Source of the DNA: Candidatus Thiomargarita nelsonii
GTDB lineage: Bacteria; Pseudomonadota; Gammaproteobacteria; Beggiatoales; Beggiatoaceae
Length of the DNA: 64,000 bases
Direction of reading: 5' to 3'
NCBI GenBank assembly: GCA_000785145.2
Contig: JSZA02000002.1
Location: 1 to 64,000 of the forward strand
A model generated the notes under the pieces. The model searched no databases. It was given only the letters and a program-made list of their open reading frames with translations, and had not been told where the DNA came from. Shown piece by piece: positions 45,943-56,000 of the stretch (the stretch's first letter is position 1; each line of letters begins with the position of its first letter). The position numbers and the translations under genes were made by a program.

Positions 45943-47337
45943 ATGAGTAACACCTATATTATTATAGTAGCATTTGCTTTGATTGTCTTTGCTCTCATTG
46001 GGTTCAAGATTTCACAACTCCAATTAGAAAGAGACTTACAAACCCTGAAAGAGGATAGCGCGTCCTCGCTCAAGCAGTCCAATGAGCAAATAGAACAACT
46101 GAGCAGTCAATTGAGCCAAGTCAACACCGCTTTGCTCTCCTTGAAAGAGAAAACGGGTGCCTTACAGGCGCAACAAAATGCTCAGATTGACCAATCTGCT
46201 CAAGTTGAGACGATTTTAAAAGCTGACGTTGCAGCATTGGCATTGGCGCACAATGACAAGCTCGAAGGGCTCAGCGCACAATTGCAAACCTTAAAAGAGG
46301 AAAGCGCATCCACGCAGGCGCAACTGGCATTACAATCCACTCAATTTGAGACCGCTTTAAAAGTTGAAGTTGCGGCATTGGCATTGGCGCACAATGATAA
46401 GAGCGAATGGCTCAGCGCACAATTGCAAACCTTAAAAGAGGAAAGCGCAGCCACGCAGGCGCAACTGGTTAATCAATCGACTCAACTTGAGACGACTTTA
46501 AAAGCTGACGTTGCAGCATTGGCATCAGCACACAATGACAAACTCGAAGGGCTCAACGCACAATTGCAAACCTTAAAAGAGGAAAGCGCAGCCTCGCAGG
46601 CGCAACTGGTTAATCAATTGACTCAACTTGAGACGACTTTAAAAGCTGACGTTGCGGCATTGGCATCAGCGCACAATGACAAGCTCGAAGAGCACACAGC
46701 ACAATTGCAAACCTTAAAAGAGGAAAGCGCAGCCACGCAAACGCAACTGGCTAATCAATCCACTCAACTTGAGATGACTTTAAAAACTGAAGTTGCAGCA
46801 TTGGCTAAGGGGCAGAATGACAAGCTCGAATGGGTTACCGCACAATTGCAAACCTTAAAAGAGAAAAGCGCAGCCACGCAGGCGCAACTGGATAATCAAT
46901 CCACTCAACTTGAGACGACTTTAAAAGCAGACGTTGAAGTTGCAGCATTGGCATTGGCGCACAATGACAAGCTTGAAGGGCTCACCGCACAATTGCAAAC
47001 TTTAAAAGAGGAAAGCGCAGCCACGCAGGCGCAACTGGCTAATCAATCGACTCAACTTGAGACGACTTTAAAAGCTGACGTTGCAGCATTGGCATCAGCG
47101 CACAATGACAAGCTCGAAGGGCTCACCGCACAATTGCAAACCTTGAAAAAGGAAAGCGCAGCCACGCAGGTGCAACTGGCTAATCAATCGACTAAACTTG
47201 AGATGACTTTAAAAACTGAAGTTGCAGCATTGGCTAAGGGGCAGAATGACAAGCTCGAATGGGTTACCACACAATTGGAAAACTTGAAAGAGGAAACGGA
47301 TCAACTTGAAAAGACTTTAAAAGCCAAGAGCGAATAG
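45943..47337 (+). CDS. Membrane-anchored coiled-coil protein with eight 47-residue repeats
   Basis: An N-terminal membrane segment (YIIIVAFALIVFALIGF) is followed by a long coiled coil. From about residue 85 it consists of eight tandem repeats with a 141-bp period (one is 147 bp), each like ALASAHNDKLEGLNAQLQTL, then KEESAATQAQLVNQSTQLET. Alternating Leu heptads support the coil. The near-identical DNA suggests recent expansion by unequal exchange. The function is unknown. A structural or tether role at the inner membrane is possible. It has a degenerate relative at 51317-51692. Confidence 0.72.
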   Translation: MSNTYIIIVAFALIVFALIGFKISQLQLERDLQTLKEDSASSLKQSNEQIEQLSSQLSQVNTALLSLKEKTGALQAQQNAQIDQSAQVETILKADVAALALAHNDKLEGLSAQLQTLKEESASTQAQLALQSTQFETALKVEVAALALAHNDKSEWLSAQLQTLKEESAATQAQLVNQSTQLETTLKADVAALASAHNDKLEGLNAQLQTLKEESAASQAQLVNQLTQLETTLKADVAALASAHNDKLEEHTAQLQTLKEESAATQTQLANQSTQLEMTLKTEVAALAKGQNDKLEWVTAQLQTLKEKSAATQAQLDNQSTQLETTLKADVEVAALALAHNDKLEGLTAQLQTLKEESAATQAQLANQSTQLETTLKADVAALASAHNDKLEGLTAQLQTLKKESAATQVQLANQSTKLEMTLKTEVAALAKGQNDKLEWVTTQLENLKEETDQLEKTLKAKSE

Positions 47338-47339
47338 AA

Positions 47340-47412
47340 AAATAGGATTTCTAGAAATTTAGAGACTGTCAAAGAAATCCTATTTTTTAAAAAAATAGGA
47401 TTTCTAGAAATG
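47340..47412. terminator. Terminator-like hairpins, family G
   Basis: AAATCCTATTTTTTAAAAAA with ATAGGATTT (about 47376-47405) forms a strong A/T-rich stem. A second AAAATAGGATTTCTAGAAAT lies before it. They close the coiled-coil gene and serve the convergent DUF302 gene as well. Confidence 0.65.
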
Positions 47413-47436
47413 TTACAATGTATTTAGTTGAGCGAC

Positions 47437-48315
47437 TTATAACTCCCCATTAACACCCGCATCAAGCATCTCCATCAACTTATCACTCATATCGACCGCC
47501 TCTTCATGCAAAGAAGGCGGCAATTGACTCATACTGATAAACAGATCCATATTCATCATCACAAACCACCCTTGCCCATGCTCGTCTTCAACCACAGCAA
47601 TTCGACACGGCATATAAGCAACATAGCCTATCTCATGCCTAAGCATTTTTTGAGCGACTTTAGCATCGCAAAATTGGTAAATCTCCGTGTATTTGACGTT
47701 TGGCAGTCCCAGTTTTTTGTACCCTTGCGTCAAATTCTGATAACCAACCAATTTCACATTCAAATCATTCGCACGCAATGTCAGAGAATCAACCGCCTCC
47801 TCTATAGATATATCCTCAGAAATCGGCATTTTGACAACGGTTTGGTCAATATTCATCATAGGCGGGTTTGTGGACGGTGTCGCTGCACCAATAATTTCCA
47901 TCAAACGACCACAGACTTTAGCAGCCTGTTTTTGATTAAAAATCATTGGATTCATCATCACAAACCAGCCTTTGCCCTGTTCATCTTCAATCAAAGACAC
48001 CCGACAAGGAATATGAGCGGCAAAGCTCATATTGTATTCAATCAATGCCTTAGCAACTTTTGCCTCGCAAAATTGAAAAATTTCGACGTGTCTGATGTTT
48101 GATAAACCCAAGGCTTGATACTCTTTATACAAAGGACTATAGCCGACTTGTTGAATACCCCTCTTTTTAGCCTCAGTTTTCAGGTACTCACCAGCCTCTT
48201 GCAAAGACATATCACCAATTGACACTTTGATGACCATTTGGTCAATAGAAGGCATTTCTTCTGCCGAAACGATTGTCACCAGCAGTAGGGACATTGCAAT
48301 CAAGCGTGTTATCAT
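47437..48315 (-). CDS. Exported protein with two DUF302 domains
   Basis: A 292-aa protein with a signal peptide (about residues 1-18, ending VSA). Two DUF302 domains follow in tandem (about 25-145 and 150-270). Each has FQFCEAKVAKALIEYN or YQFCDAKVAQKMLRHE, a PCR motif (HIPCRVSLIEDE, YMPCRIAVVEDE) and a GWFVMMN end. DUF302 proteins are small, often periplasmic, of unknown role. The conserved Cys might bind metal or form a disulfide. The ATG at 48315 has AGGAG upstream. It converges on the coiled-coil gene. Confidence 0.85.
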   Translation of the reverse strand: MITRLIAMSLLLVTIVSAEEMPSIDQMVIKVSIGDMSLQEAGEYLKTEAKKRGIQQVGYSPLYKEYQALGLSNIRHVEIFQFCEAKVAKALIEYNMSFAAHIPCRVSLIEDEQGKGWFVMMNPMIFNQKQAAKVCGRLMEIIGAATPSTNPPMMNIDQTVVKMPISEDISIEEAVDSLTLRANDLNVKLVGYQNLTQGYKKLGLPNVKYTEIYQFCDAKVAQKMLRHEIGYVAYMPCRIAVVEDEHGQGWFVMMNMDLFISMSQLPPSLHEEAVDMSDKLMEMLDAGVNGEL

Positions 48316-48390
48316 CAATTTCTCCTTTTTGTGTACTTAGAAACTGACACTCTAGCTTAATTACCTTTTTTATTCTACCATCAAAACAAT

Positions 48391-48660
48391 ATGGCTTTAG
48401 ATCAAACCAGCTACGACGAATTACCTTACACCTGTAATGCCATGCCCTACGCCCAACCTGATCGATTGGCAACTGTCGCCACTCTAATTGGCATGACACC
48501 GCCACCTGTGCAAAGTTGTCGCGTCTTAGAACTCGCCTGCTGCGATGGCAGCAATATCATTGCGACTGCACATAATTTACCAGAGGCAGAATGTTGGGGC
48601 GTAGATTTTTCAGCACAACACATTGCCAACGGGCGCAAACTCATTAAAACTTTGGGGCTA
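48391..48660 (+). pseudogene. SAM-dependent methyltransferase, 5' part, split by an insertion
   Basis: The first 90 codons encode YDELPYTCNAMPYAQPDRLA, the SAM-binding motif LELACCDGSN and GVDFSAQHI. The reading breaks after KTLGL at 48660. The gene continues in frame at 50721 with QNITLKQMNILEID. Bringing the two parts together restores an open frame that fits class I methyltransferases with a regulatory domain. The ATG start is preceded by a weak ribosome-binding site. Confidence 0.85.
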
Positions 48661-48897
48661 ATAACAGTGTTGATAAATCTATTACTATCTATTACTACGT
48701 GATATTATCTGATACAGGATATGGTTTATAAAGGGGTTGTGTTTTTTCTTGTGGTTTGAGAAAATATGCTTCAAAATTGGGCAACCAAGGTTGCCCGCCC
48801 CTACAATGACATTTTACGAATTAGTTGACATATCAATATTGTTCATTTATTATCTATGTTGATGCTTGGTTCATCAAATTATTAAGAGGCCAAAACC

Positions 48898-50658
48898 ATG
48901 AGTAAAAAAACCGCACAATCATCTAAACAAAGTACGAGCGAAGTACCAATTAGCACTTATCAAACTCGTCTGAAGAACCAGCCAGATGCGGTTTTGGGAG
49001 CGTTGGACGATTGCGCCGAGCTACTTTCACGAGTAGAACGTCAACTTTTTGCCCAGAGTCAAAAGGTGGACACATTCAAAGGAAAAGTTTTTAATCAAAT
49101 TAAATCGTTTTTCTTGTCTTTTTTTGGTATTTTGTCTAGGCACTTCAATTCTATTAATTTGGCTCTACAAGGCAAGGTGGATTCTTATCGTTCAAATCTA
49201 AAACGCTACATTAATGAAAATCAAGAACGAATCGACAAAACCAGAAAAACGATTGAAAAACTCTCCAAAAAAGAAATAGAACTAAATCAACGTCAAAAAC
49301 ACTTGAATAAGAGCCATCAAAAAAAGCGTCGTTTAGCACGGCTAGAAAAACATCTTGAACAACTAGAATCTGATAAAGCAACCGGGCGTGTTCGTATTTG
49401 TTTTGGGTCAAAAAAACGGTTTAACGCACAATTTTATTTAAAAGCTAATGGCTATGAAAACTTTGAACAATGGAAATCAGATTGGCAAAAATCACGCCGT
49501 AATCAGTTTATTTTAGTCGGTTCAAAAGATGAAATGGCTGGAAACAAACTTTGTACTGCAAAACGCAAAAAAGATGGGACTTTGACTTTGCGAGTACGGA
49601 TGCCTGATGCCTTGGTGCCCAAGCATGGTAAATATGTTGAAATTCCTCTGGTTAAATTTGAATATGGTCAAGATGTTATTGAAGCCGCCTTGAACGATAA
49701 TGAGGCTCGTCGTGTCCTAAAAAGTCTCAAAAGTTCTGCAACCAAACATTATGGTCAAGCGATTACCTACCGGTTCTTGCGTGATAAAAAAGGCTGGCGT
49801 GTGTTTGTTAGCACTGCAAGGCCACAAATTCCCATTAAAACATTAAAAGACATTGGTACAATTGGTATAGATTTAAACGCTAATCATGTTGCTTTAGTTG
49901 AAACGGATAGATTTGGTAATCCAATTGAGATTAAAACAATTCCATTAAATACTTATGGCAAATCAAAAGGTCAAACTGAAGCCATTATTGGCGAAGCGGT
50001 TAAAGCCATTGTTAAACGGGCTGAAAAGACATTAAAACCAATTGTCATTGAAGATTTATATTTTTCACAGAAAAGAAGTATTTTAAGAGAGAATGGTTCA
50101 AATCGCTATGCTAGGATGTTAAATTCTTTTGTTTATAGCAAATTTAGGGATTTTTTGGAATCAAGAGCATCAAGGCATGGAATAAGAGTTTATAAAGTTA
50201 ATCCCGCGTTTACTTCTGTAATCGGAAGAGTTAAATATGCTACTCAATATGGATTGACTGTTCATCATGCTGCGGCGTTGGTTATAGCGCGGCGGCTATG
50301 TAGGTTTGACTTCACTTCGTTCCGTTACTTCGTTTCTGAACGTGCTCCGTCTGGTTGTAGGAATGAGGTTCTCATTCCGAACAACAGAGGTGGCCATGTC
50401 ACCTTCCCCCTACCCGTGAGGAAACGAAGTAACGGAGCTTCGCTGCGATCATCGGGGGAAGCATGTATGGTCATTCTGGCGGCGCGTGTCCAGAAAAATC
50501 AAATCAGTGGTGTATGCAACACCGGTTCGGGCGGCAGTATTGACGGACCGATCCAGCCAAACGCAGGGGCCTTTGGTTGGGACGGAGGGGCCACCCTCTC
50601 TCGAACCTTGTCCGGTGCGATCCCGGCACACGAATCGTTAGCAGTACTGCTTGGCTAA
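48898..50658 (+). CDS. TnpB-related RNA-guided nuclease-like protein
   Basis: The 586-aa ORF belongs to the TnpB-related accessory family. A coiled-coil N-terminus (about residues 100-160) precedes a RICFGSKKRFNAQF block. A RuvC-like region has GIDLNANHVALVE (Asp, about residue 325) and IVIEDLYFSQKR (Glu). The family segment VNPAFTSVIGRVKYATQYGL, then HHAAALVIARR, replaces the usual DxNAA motif, so I do not see the third catalytic Asp. The zinc-finger CPxCG typical of TnpB is missing too. After about residue 465 the sequence (RSSGEACMVILAARV onward) reads through what looks like a structured RNA, so the real C-terminus is uncertain. The ATG at 48898 is preceded by AGAGG. Confidence 0.78.
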   Translation: MSKKTAQSSKQSTSEVPISTYQTRLKNQPDAVLGALDDCAELLSRVERQLFAQSQKVDTFKGKVFNQIKSFFLSFFGILSRHFNSINLALQGKVDSYRSNLKRYINENQERIDKTRKTIEKLSKKEIELNQRQKHLNKSHQKKRRLARLEKHLEQLESDKATGRVRICFGSKKRFNAQFYLKANGYENFEQWKSDWQKSRRNQFILVGSKDEMAGNKLCTAKRKKDGTLTLRVRMPDALVPKHGKYVEIPLVKFEYGQDVIEAALNDNEARRVLKSLKSSATKHYGQAITYRFLRDKKGWRVFVSTARPQIPIKTLKDIGTIGIDLNANHVALVETDRFGNPIEIKTIPLNTYGKSKGQTEAIIGEAVKAIVKRAEKTLKPIVIEDLYFSQKRSILRENGSNRYARMLNSFVYSKFRDFLESRASRHGIRVYKVNPAFTSVIGRVKYATQYGLTVHHAAALVIARRLCRFDFTSFRYFVSERAPSGCRNEVLIPNNRGGHVTFPLPVRKRSNGASLRSSGEACMVILAARVQKNQISGVCNTGSGGSIDGPIQPNAGAFGWDGGATLSRTLSGAIPAHESLAVLLG

Positions 50659-50660
50659 CG
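50318..50660 (+). ncRNA. Putative guide (omega)RNA-like structured 3' region of the TnpB element
   Basis: Perfect 16-base arms TCCGTTACTTCGTTTC (50321-50336) and GAAACGAAGTAACGGA (50421-50436) enclose a second hairpin, GTTGTAGGAATGAGGTTCTC with ATTCCGAACAAC. GGTGGCCATGTCACC and, further on, GGTGTATGCAACACC are two more small hairpins. TnpB-family elements make a guide RNA from just this position, overlapping the nuclease gene's 3' end. The extent of the RNA is a guess. The element's right end is at about 50720. Confidence 0.6.
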
Positions 50661-50720
50661 TGATCTTATACGATATTTTATAATGTATCATAAGATACTA
50701 TAAGATTTTTAGGAGCGGCT

Positions 50721-51267
50721 GCAAAATATCACCCTCAAGCAAATGAACATTTTAGAAATTGATGAACGTTTTGGCACCTTTGACTATATCATCGCACATG
50801 GGATTTATTCGTGGGTATCCAGCCAAGTGCAAGAAAAAATCCTCAATATTTGTAAGTATCATTTAGCGACTAACGGCGTTGCCTATATTAGTTATAACAC
50901 GAAACCCGGTTGGAATATGCGTACGACTCTCCGCGAAATGATGCTTTATCATATTGCCAACGACTCAGCAGCGAAATTTTTCACCCAGGCGACTGCCGAC
51001 GCTAAAGATACTTATGGCCGCTTTCTTCACAAAGAATTAAATCATTTCAATCAATTACCAGCGTCTTTTCTTTTTGAAGAATTTATTGATGAGGAAAATG
51101 AACCGCTCTATTTTTATCAATTTATGGAACGGGCACAAGCTCATGGATTAGAATACCTTGGCGATGCCTTATTCCCAGGGGCGACAAACGATGTCCATCA
51201 AGAACAAATGATGGATTTTTTACACAATCGCCATTTTCGCCATACTTGTTTATGTCATGCTATTTGA
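50721..51267 (+). pseudogene. SAM-dependent methyltransferase, 3' part, itself truncated
   Basis: It resumes the gene split at 48660: QNITLKQMNILEIDERFGTF, DYIIAHGIYSWV, NTKPGWNMRTTLREMMLYHI and the start of the regulatory domain. After NRHFRHTCLCHA the frame ends (Ile, stop). Family members are longer (about 500 aa). From about 51262 the DNA resembles the upstream region of the coiled-coil gene at 45943, so the methyltransferase's tail was replaced by a rearrangement. Both ends show the gene is no longer functional. Confidence 0.8.
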
Positions 51268-51316
51268 CTTAACCTATGCGGCTATATATGATGTGCGTTT
51301 TATTTTAACAAGAAAA

Positions 51317-51692
51317 ATGAAGATGAAAGACTATATTTTTGCAACATCCATCGTTGCTTTGATTGTCCTTGCTGTCATTGGGTTTAAGCTACACAATGAT
51401 AAACTTGAAGGGCACAGCGCACAATTGCTTAAAAGAGGAAACGGCTCAAGTTGAGACGACTTTAAAAGCTGAAATGGCAGCATTGGATAAGGCGCACAAT
51501 GACAAGTTCAAAGGGCACAGCGCACAATTGCAAAGCTTAAAACAAAGCTTGAAAAAAGAAACGACTATGCTGAATATGGCTGTAAAAGGTGGGTTTATGA
51601 CATTGGATGATATTAATAATAAGATTGAAGGGCTCAGCGCACAATTGCAAACATTGAAAGAAGAAATGAAGCTTGAGACGACAAAACAGTGA
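51317..51692 (+). pseudogene. Degenerate copy of the membrane-anchored coiled-coil gene
   Basis: The start MKMKDYIFATSIVALIVLAV and GFKLHNDKLEGHSAQLL resemble the gene at 45943. A 5-base deletion in the repeat text near 51427 (CAATTGCTTAAAAGAGG instead of CAATTGCAAACCTTAAAAGA plus GG) shifts the frame. The next frame continues KEETAQVETTLKAEMAALDK, then FKGHSAQLQSLK and IEGLSAQLQTLKEE. Only about two repeats remain. The upstream 55 bases also match. Confidence 0.78.
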
Positions 51693-51708
51693 AAATTTAA
51701 AAGATCAA

Positions 51709-51741
51709 AAAAATCCTATTTCTTTAAGAAATAGGATTTTT
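51709..51741. terminator. Bidirectional terminator-like hairpin, family G
   Basis: AAAATCCTATTTCTTTAAGA plus AATAGGATTTTT lies between the coiled-coil pseudogene and purK. Confidence 0.72.
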
Positions 51742-51767
51742 CACACAGCCATTCCTATAACACTAAA

Positions 51768-52925
51768 ATGAATCAAGAAAATTTCCCCTATCCTATCAAG
51801 CGGATAGGCATCATAGGCGGAGGACAACTAGGCAAAATGTCCGCCCAAGCTGCTAAACAAATGGGTTTTTATGTCACCGTATTAGACGCAGCACCCCAAT
51901 GCCCCGCCGCCCACATTGCCGATGCTCAGATTGTTGGTCATTTATACGAGGCTGATAAGCTCAGAGCACTGGCTAAGGTGAGCGATGTCTTGACTTATGA
52001 GATTGAACATATTGATACGCAAACGCTCAAAAGTCTGCATAATGAGGGCCACACTATTTACCCCTCACCAGCCGTTTTAGAAATAATCCAAGATAAATTA
52101 ACACAAAAACAAGTGCTTGCTAAAAATGGCCTACCCGTGCCACCCTTTGAGGCAGTGGATGATTTAGAAACGCTGACGCATTTTCCGGTTGTGCAAAAAG
52201 CGCGAAAGGGCGGTTATGATGGCAAAGGCGTGGTAGTGCTGAAAAGTCCAGCCGATCTGGTCAACGCCCTGCAAACCCCCTCTATGATTGAAGAATTGAT
52301 TGATTTTGAAAAAGAATTAGCCATTATCATTGCCCGAACGCCGACGGGAGAAATGGCCACTTATCCCATTGTCGAAATGGTTTTTGATGATAAAACCAAT
52401 ATTTGTGATATTGTCGCCGCCCCTGCTCAGATTGATGAAGTAATCGCGGAAAAAGCACGCAAAATTGCACAACACGCGATAGAATCGCTGGAAGGAGTTG
52501 GCGTATTTGGGGTCGAAATGTTTCTCACCCGTGAAGGGCAAGTATTAATCAACGAAATCGCACCAAGGCCCCATAATTCGGGACATTACACCATAGAAGC
52601 TTGTGTCACCAGTCAATTTGAACAATTAATTCGGGTTATCAGTGGGCTGCCACTTGGTCTCAGCGATTTATTGAGACCAGCCGCTATGCTTAATTTATTA
52701 GGCGAGCCCGGTTATAGTGGCCCACCAGTGATTGAAGGTTTGCATGAAGCCTTAGCCATTCCCGGCTTGTCTTTTCATCTTTATGATAAGGCAAACACGC
52801 AGCCATTTAGAAAAATGGGGCATATCACCCTATTGGATGAGTCCTTGGAAAGTGCGATTGCTAAAATCCAAGAGGTTAAGAATATTTTGAAGATAAAAGC
52901 AGAAAATACAAAAATAAGTTATTGA
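51768..52925 (+). CDS. purK: N5-carboxyaminoimidazole ribonucleotide synthase
   Basis: PurK makes N5-CAIR from AIR, bicarbonate and ATP in purine synthesis. The ATP-grasp fold shows in GIIGGGQLGKMSAQAAKQMG, the QKARKGGYDGKGVVVL loop, EELIDFEKELAIIIAR and NEIAPRPHNSGHYTIEAC. The 385-aa length fits bacterial PurK. The purE partner is not in this window. A family G hairpin is upstream and a family E repeat overlaps the stop codon. Confidence 0.95.
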   Translation: MNQENFPYPIKRIGIIGGGQLGKMSAQAAKQMGFYVTVLDAAPQCPAAHIADAQIVGHLYEADKLRALAKVSDVLTYEIEHIDTQTLKSLHNEGHTIYPSPAVLEIIQDKLTQKQVLAKNGLPVPPFEAVDDLETLTHFPVVQKARKGGYDGKGVVVLKSPADLVNALQTPSMIEELIDFEKELAIIIARTPTGEMATYPIVEMVFDDKTNICDIVAAPAQIDEVIAEKARKIAQHAIESLEGVGVFGVEMFLTREGQVLINEIAPRPHNSGHYTIEACVTSQFEQLIRVISGLPLGLSDLLRPAAMLNLLGEPGYSGPPVIEGLHEALAIPGLSFHLYDKANTQPFRKMGHITLLDESLESAIAKIQEVKNILKIKAENTKISY

Positions 52926-53006
52926 GTTTCGGGAAATCCGCGTAGCGAATTTCCCGAAACAACGAAAAATCATGGTTAATGTAGGGGCAATCCTTTATGG
53001 TTGCCC
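52925..53006. repeat. Family E and family D repeats between purK and the CHAT gene
   Basis: A family E unit (GTTTCGGGAAATCCGCGTAG...CCCGAAAC, 52925-52960) begins at the purK stop and is followed by a family D unit (TGTAGGGGCAATCCTTTATG, about 52979-53006). Confidence 0.85.
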
Positions 53007-53015
53007 TGATTTATC

Positions 53016-56000
53016 TCAAACACCATCCCCAAGCAACACAAATCCAGACCAATAATAAGACTCTTCGTAAGGTTTTATGGACATGACTTTTTGAGTTTGC
53101 AAACGGGCTTGCACCGTTTCGCGGGGCATTTGTTTCAATTGCTCTTGTGCCCGTTGCAAAGCCAATATCGGTGATAAGCCTTTCGCCAAGCCTTGATAAA
53201 AATCTTCCATCAATAAGCGTGTCGAATCGTCATCAACTTGCCACAGTGCCGCTAACACACTATGTGCCCCCGCAAACAGAAATCCAGATATTAATCTCAT
53301 ATATTCATCCGCAAAGGTAGGTTTAACTGGCTGTTCTGTTTTACAAGCACTTAAAACGACCAGACGAGGATTGGGCAGTCGCAAGCGGGTGAATAATTCT
53401 TTGGCTTCTAGGCTACCGTCTGCTAGTTTTAAGCCCGCCTTTAAGTTTGGTTTAAAAAAGCTGTGACAGCCAAAGTGCCCATGATGAGCCGTCTCTAAAT
53501 ATTGACGGACCGTTTTGAGCGACGCTTGTGAGCCCTCTAATAGGACATCATCAGGCCGACAGCTTTTAATGGTGTGGCCTTCCATTTGGGCAGATGGTAG
53601 AGTGCCATCGGGGTTAGCAATAATGCAACCTTTGCCGTGCTTGGCTGGCTTCTTGCGCTCATGGAGCAAGCGGAGTATCTGTAAAGCGGGAATGTAGCGC
53701 ACCTTGTACTGTTCCACTAATAGCTCGCCGTCGATTTTAAGTAGGTGTAGTGGTAACAAGTGCCACGCTTGGTGGGGGATGAAGATAATTTCTTGCCAGT
53801 TGCCCGCCCCTTTGCGCGAAAATAAGCCGAACCTATTTGATAATGTATTTTTAGGTTGGGCCATGTTGAACAATTGATTGACCGCCAGACCCAAGGTTGA
53901 GGTGAGCCAGTCGCTCATTTGGTTCGTTTCAGTGACACACTTGTCACGAATGATATTGTTTCTGAAGGTATTGACGCGATTCGTGACTTGTTGCATATTT
54001 AACTCTACTCGCAGCGGTGCGTGTATTTCTTGGGCAGTGATGGCGTAGAGGTGCAAATAGTCAGGACGTTGATCAAAGGCAATCACTAGTCTGTTAGCCG
54101 GTAGTAGGCGGGCGATTTGCTCAAAATTTAGGGGGGATGGTGAAATGGCTTCACCAAATGCCTGGTCTTGTTCGGCGATGGCGCGGCGTACTTTATCAAG
54201 TTCTTGTTCTACCTGGGCTTGTTCTTGCAAGAGTTGGGCTTCTTGAGTGCGCTTGACAGTTCTCGTGATTGGAACAAAAAAGCAGCTATCAGCCGTCTTG
54301 CCCACGATTGGTTTAACGAATTCATCTAAACGTGTACTCAGTTGGACGTATTGGGTGCGTAACGGTTCGTCAATTTGGGTACTTAACTCAGCGCGTTCGC
54401 GGAGCACTTGTTCAACTAGGGAGCGAGATTTACTACGTTCTAAAATAAAATAGGCTTGCTCAAGGTAGTTGAGTTCTAAAGCTAAATCGGCGGCAAGGTG
54501 GAATAGGGGCATATTTTGTTCTAACAGTAAAGCTTTGGCTGTCAGATTCAAAAATGTTTCCAACCAATCCAAACCTAGCTGTGCTAATTCAAAGGCGCGT
54601 GGCTTGTCAGGATAAGGGGGGCGTTGGGGATTGCGGTACCAGTCTGCAATAACTCGCATCATTTTGATAGCATCAGGAAAGAGTTGGCCTGCGGCTTGTA
54701 GCTCTTGCAACAGAGAGAGTGAAGCTTGGTAATTCGTTTCCGCCGCTGAGAAGTCGCCGATGTTTTTTAGACAGTTTCCCAAATTCATACGTGTGATGGC
54801 GCGGTCGGGGATCAAATCGGTGCGCTTTTCCTGGTTAATCAGGAAATCGTAGTCCTTGATCGTCTCTTCATAAACGCTTATGGCTGTCTTGATGTCGTCA
54901 AGCTCATAAAGGCAGTTTCCAAAATTCATACGCATGATGGCACGATCTGCTCGTAAATCGGTACGCTTTTCCTTGTCAATTAGGACATCATACTCCTTGA
55001 TTGTCTCTTCATAAACGCGCCTGCCTGCCTTGATGGCGCAGAGATCATAAAGGCAGTTTCCCAAATTCAGGCGCGTGATGGCACGAGAAGTTCGCAAATC
55101 GGAGCGTTTTTCCTTGTCAACCAGGATATCATAGTCCTTGAGGCTCTCTTCATAAACGCGCCTGGCTGTTTCGATGTCGCCGCTCTCATAAAGGCAGTTC
55201 CCCAAATTCATACGTGTTATGGCACGATCGGCTCGCAAATCGGAGCGTTTTTCCTTGTCAACCAGGACATCATAGTCCTTGAGCGTCTCTTCATAAATCA
55301 GCCGGGCTGCCTTGAGGTCACCTAGCTCAGAAAGACCGAGCCCCAAATTAATGCGCGTGATGGCACGATAAGGCCGCAAATCTGTGCGCTTTTCTTTGTC
55401 AATCAGAACATCGTACTCTTTGAGCGTTTCTTCATAAACGCGCCTACCTGTATCGAGGTCGCCTAGCTCAGAAAGACAGTTTCCCAAATTCATGCGCGTG
55501 ATAGCACGATAAGGTCGCAAATTGCTGCGCTTTTTCTTGTCAATCAGGCGTTCATATTCCTTAAGCGTCTCCTCATAAGTGTTGCGAGCCGCTTTAAAAT
55601 CGCCAATGGAATAAAAGCAGTTCCCCAAATTCATGCGTGTTATGGCACGGGAAGGGCGCAATTCTGTATGTTTTTCCTTGTTAATCAGGCTATCATAGTC
55701 CTTGATCGTCTCTTCATAAGTGCTGCGGGCTGCTTCCAAATCGCCGATTTTTTTGAGGCAAATCCCCAAATTCATGCGCGTTCTAGCACGATCAGGCCGC
55801 AAATCTATGCGCTTTTCCTCCTCAATCAGGGTATCGTAGTTTTTGATGGTCTCTTGATAAGCCGCCCGGGCGGCCTCGAGTTCGCCGATTTTTTTGAGAA
55901 AAATCCCAAAATTCATGCGCGTTTTAGCACGAGCAGGCCGCAATTCTGTCTTATTTTCCTTATTAATTAAGAGATCGTAGTCCTTGAGGGTTTCTTCATA

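Larger units (their letters stand above)
48661..50720 (+). mobile_element. IS607/IS605-like element carrying a TnpB-related gene, inserted in a methyltransferase gene
   Basis: The insert has no terminal inverted repeats, as expected for IS605/IS607-type elements. It holds a TnpB-related ORF and a structured 3' region, and has no tnpA. The target site is between GGGGCT and GCAAAATATC. A GGCT sequence is present at both edges, so the exact cut cannot be placed within 4 bases. Precise removal restores the host frame. Between 48700 and 48890 lies a family D repeat (GGGCAACCAAGGTTGCCCGC). Confidence 0.82.
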
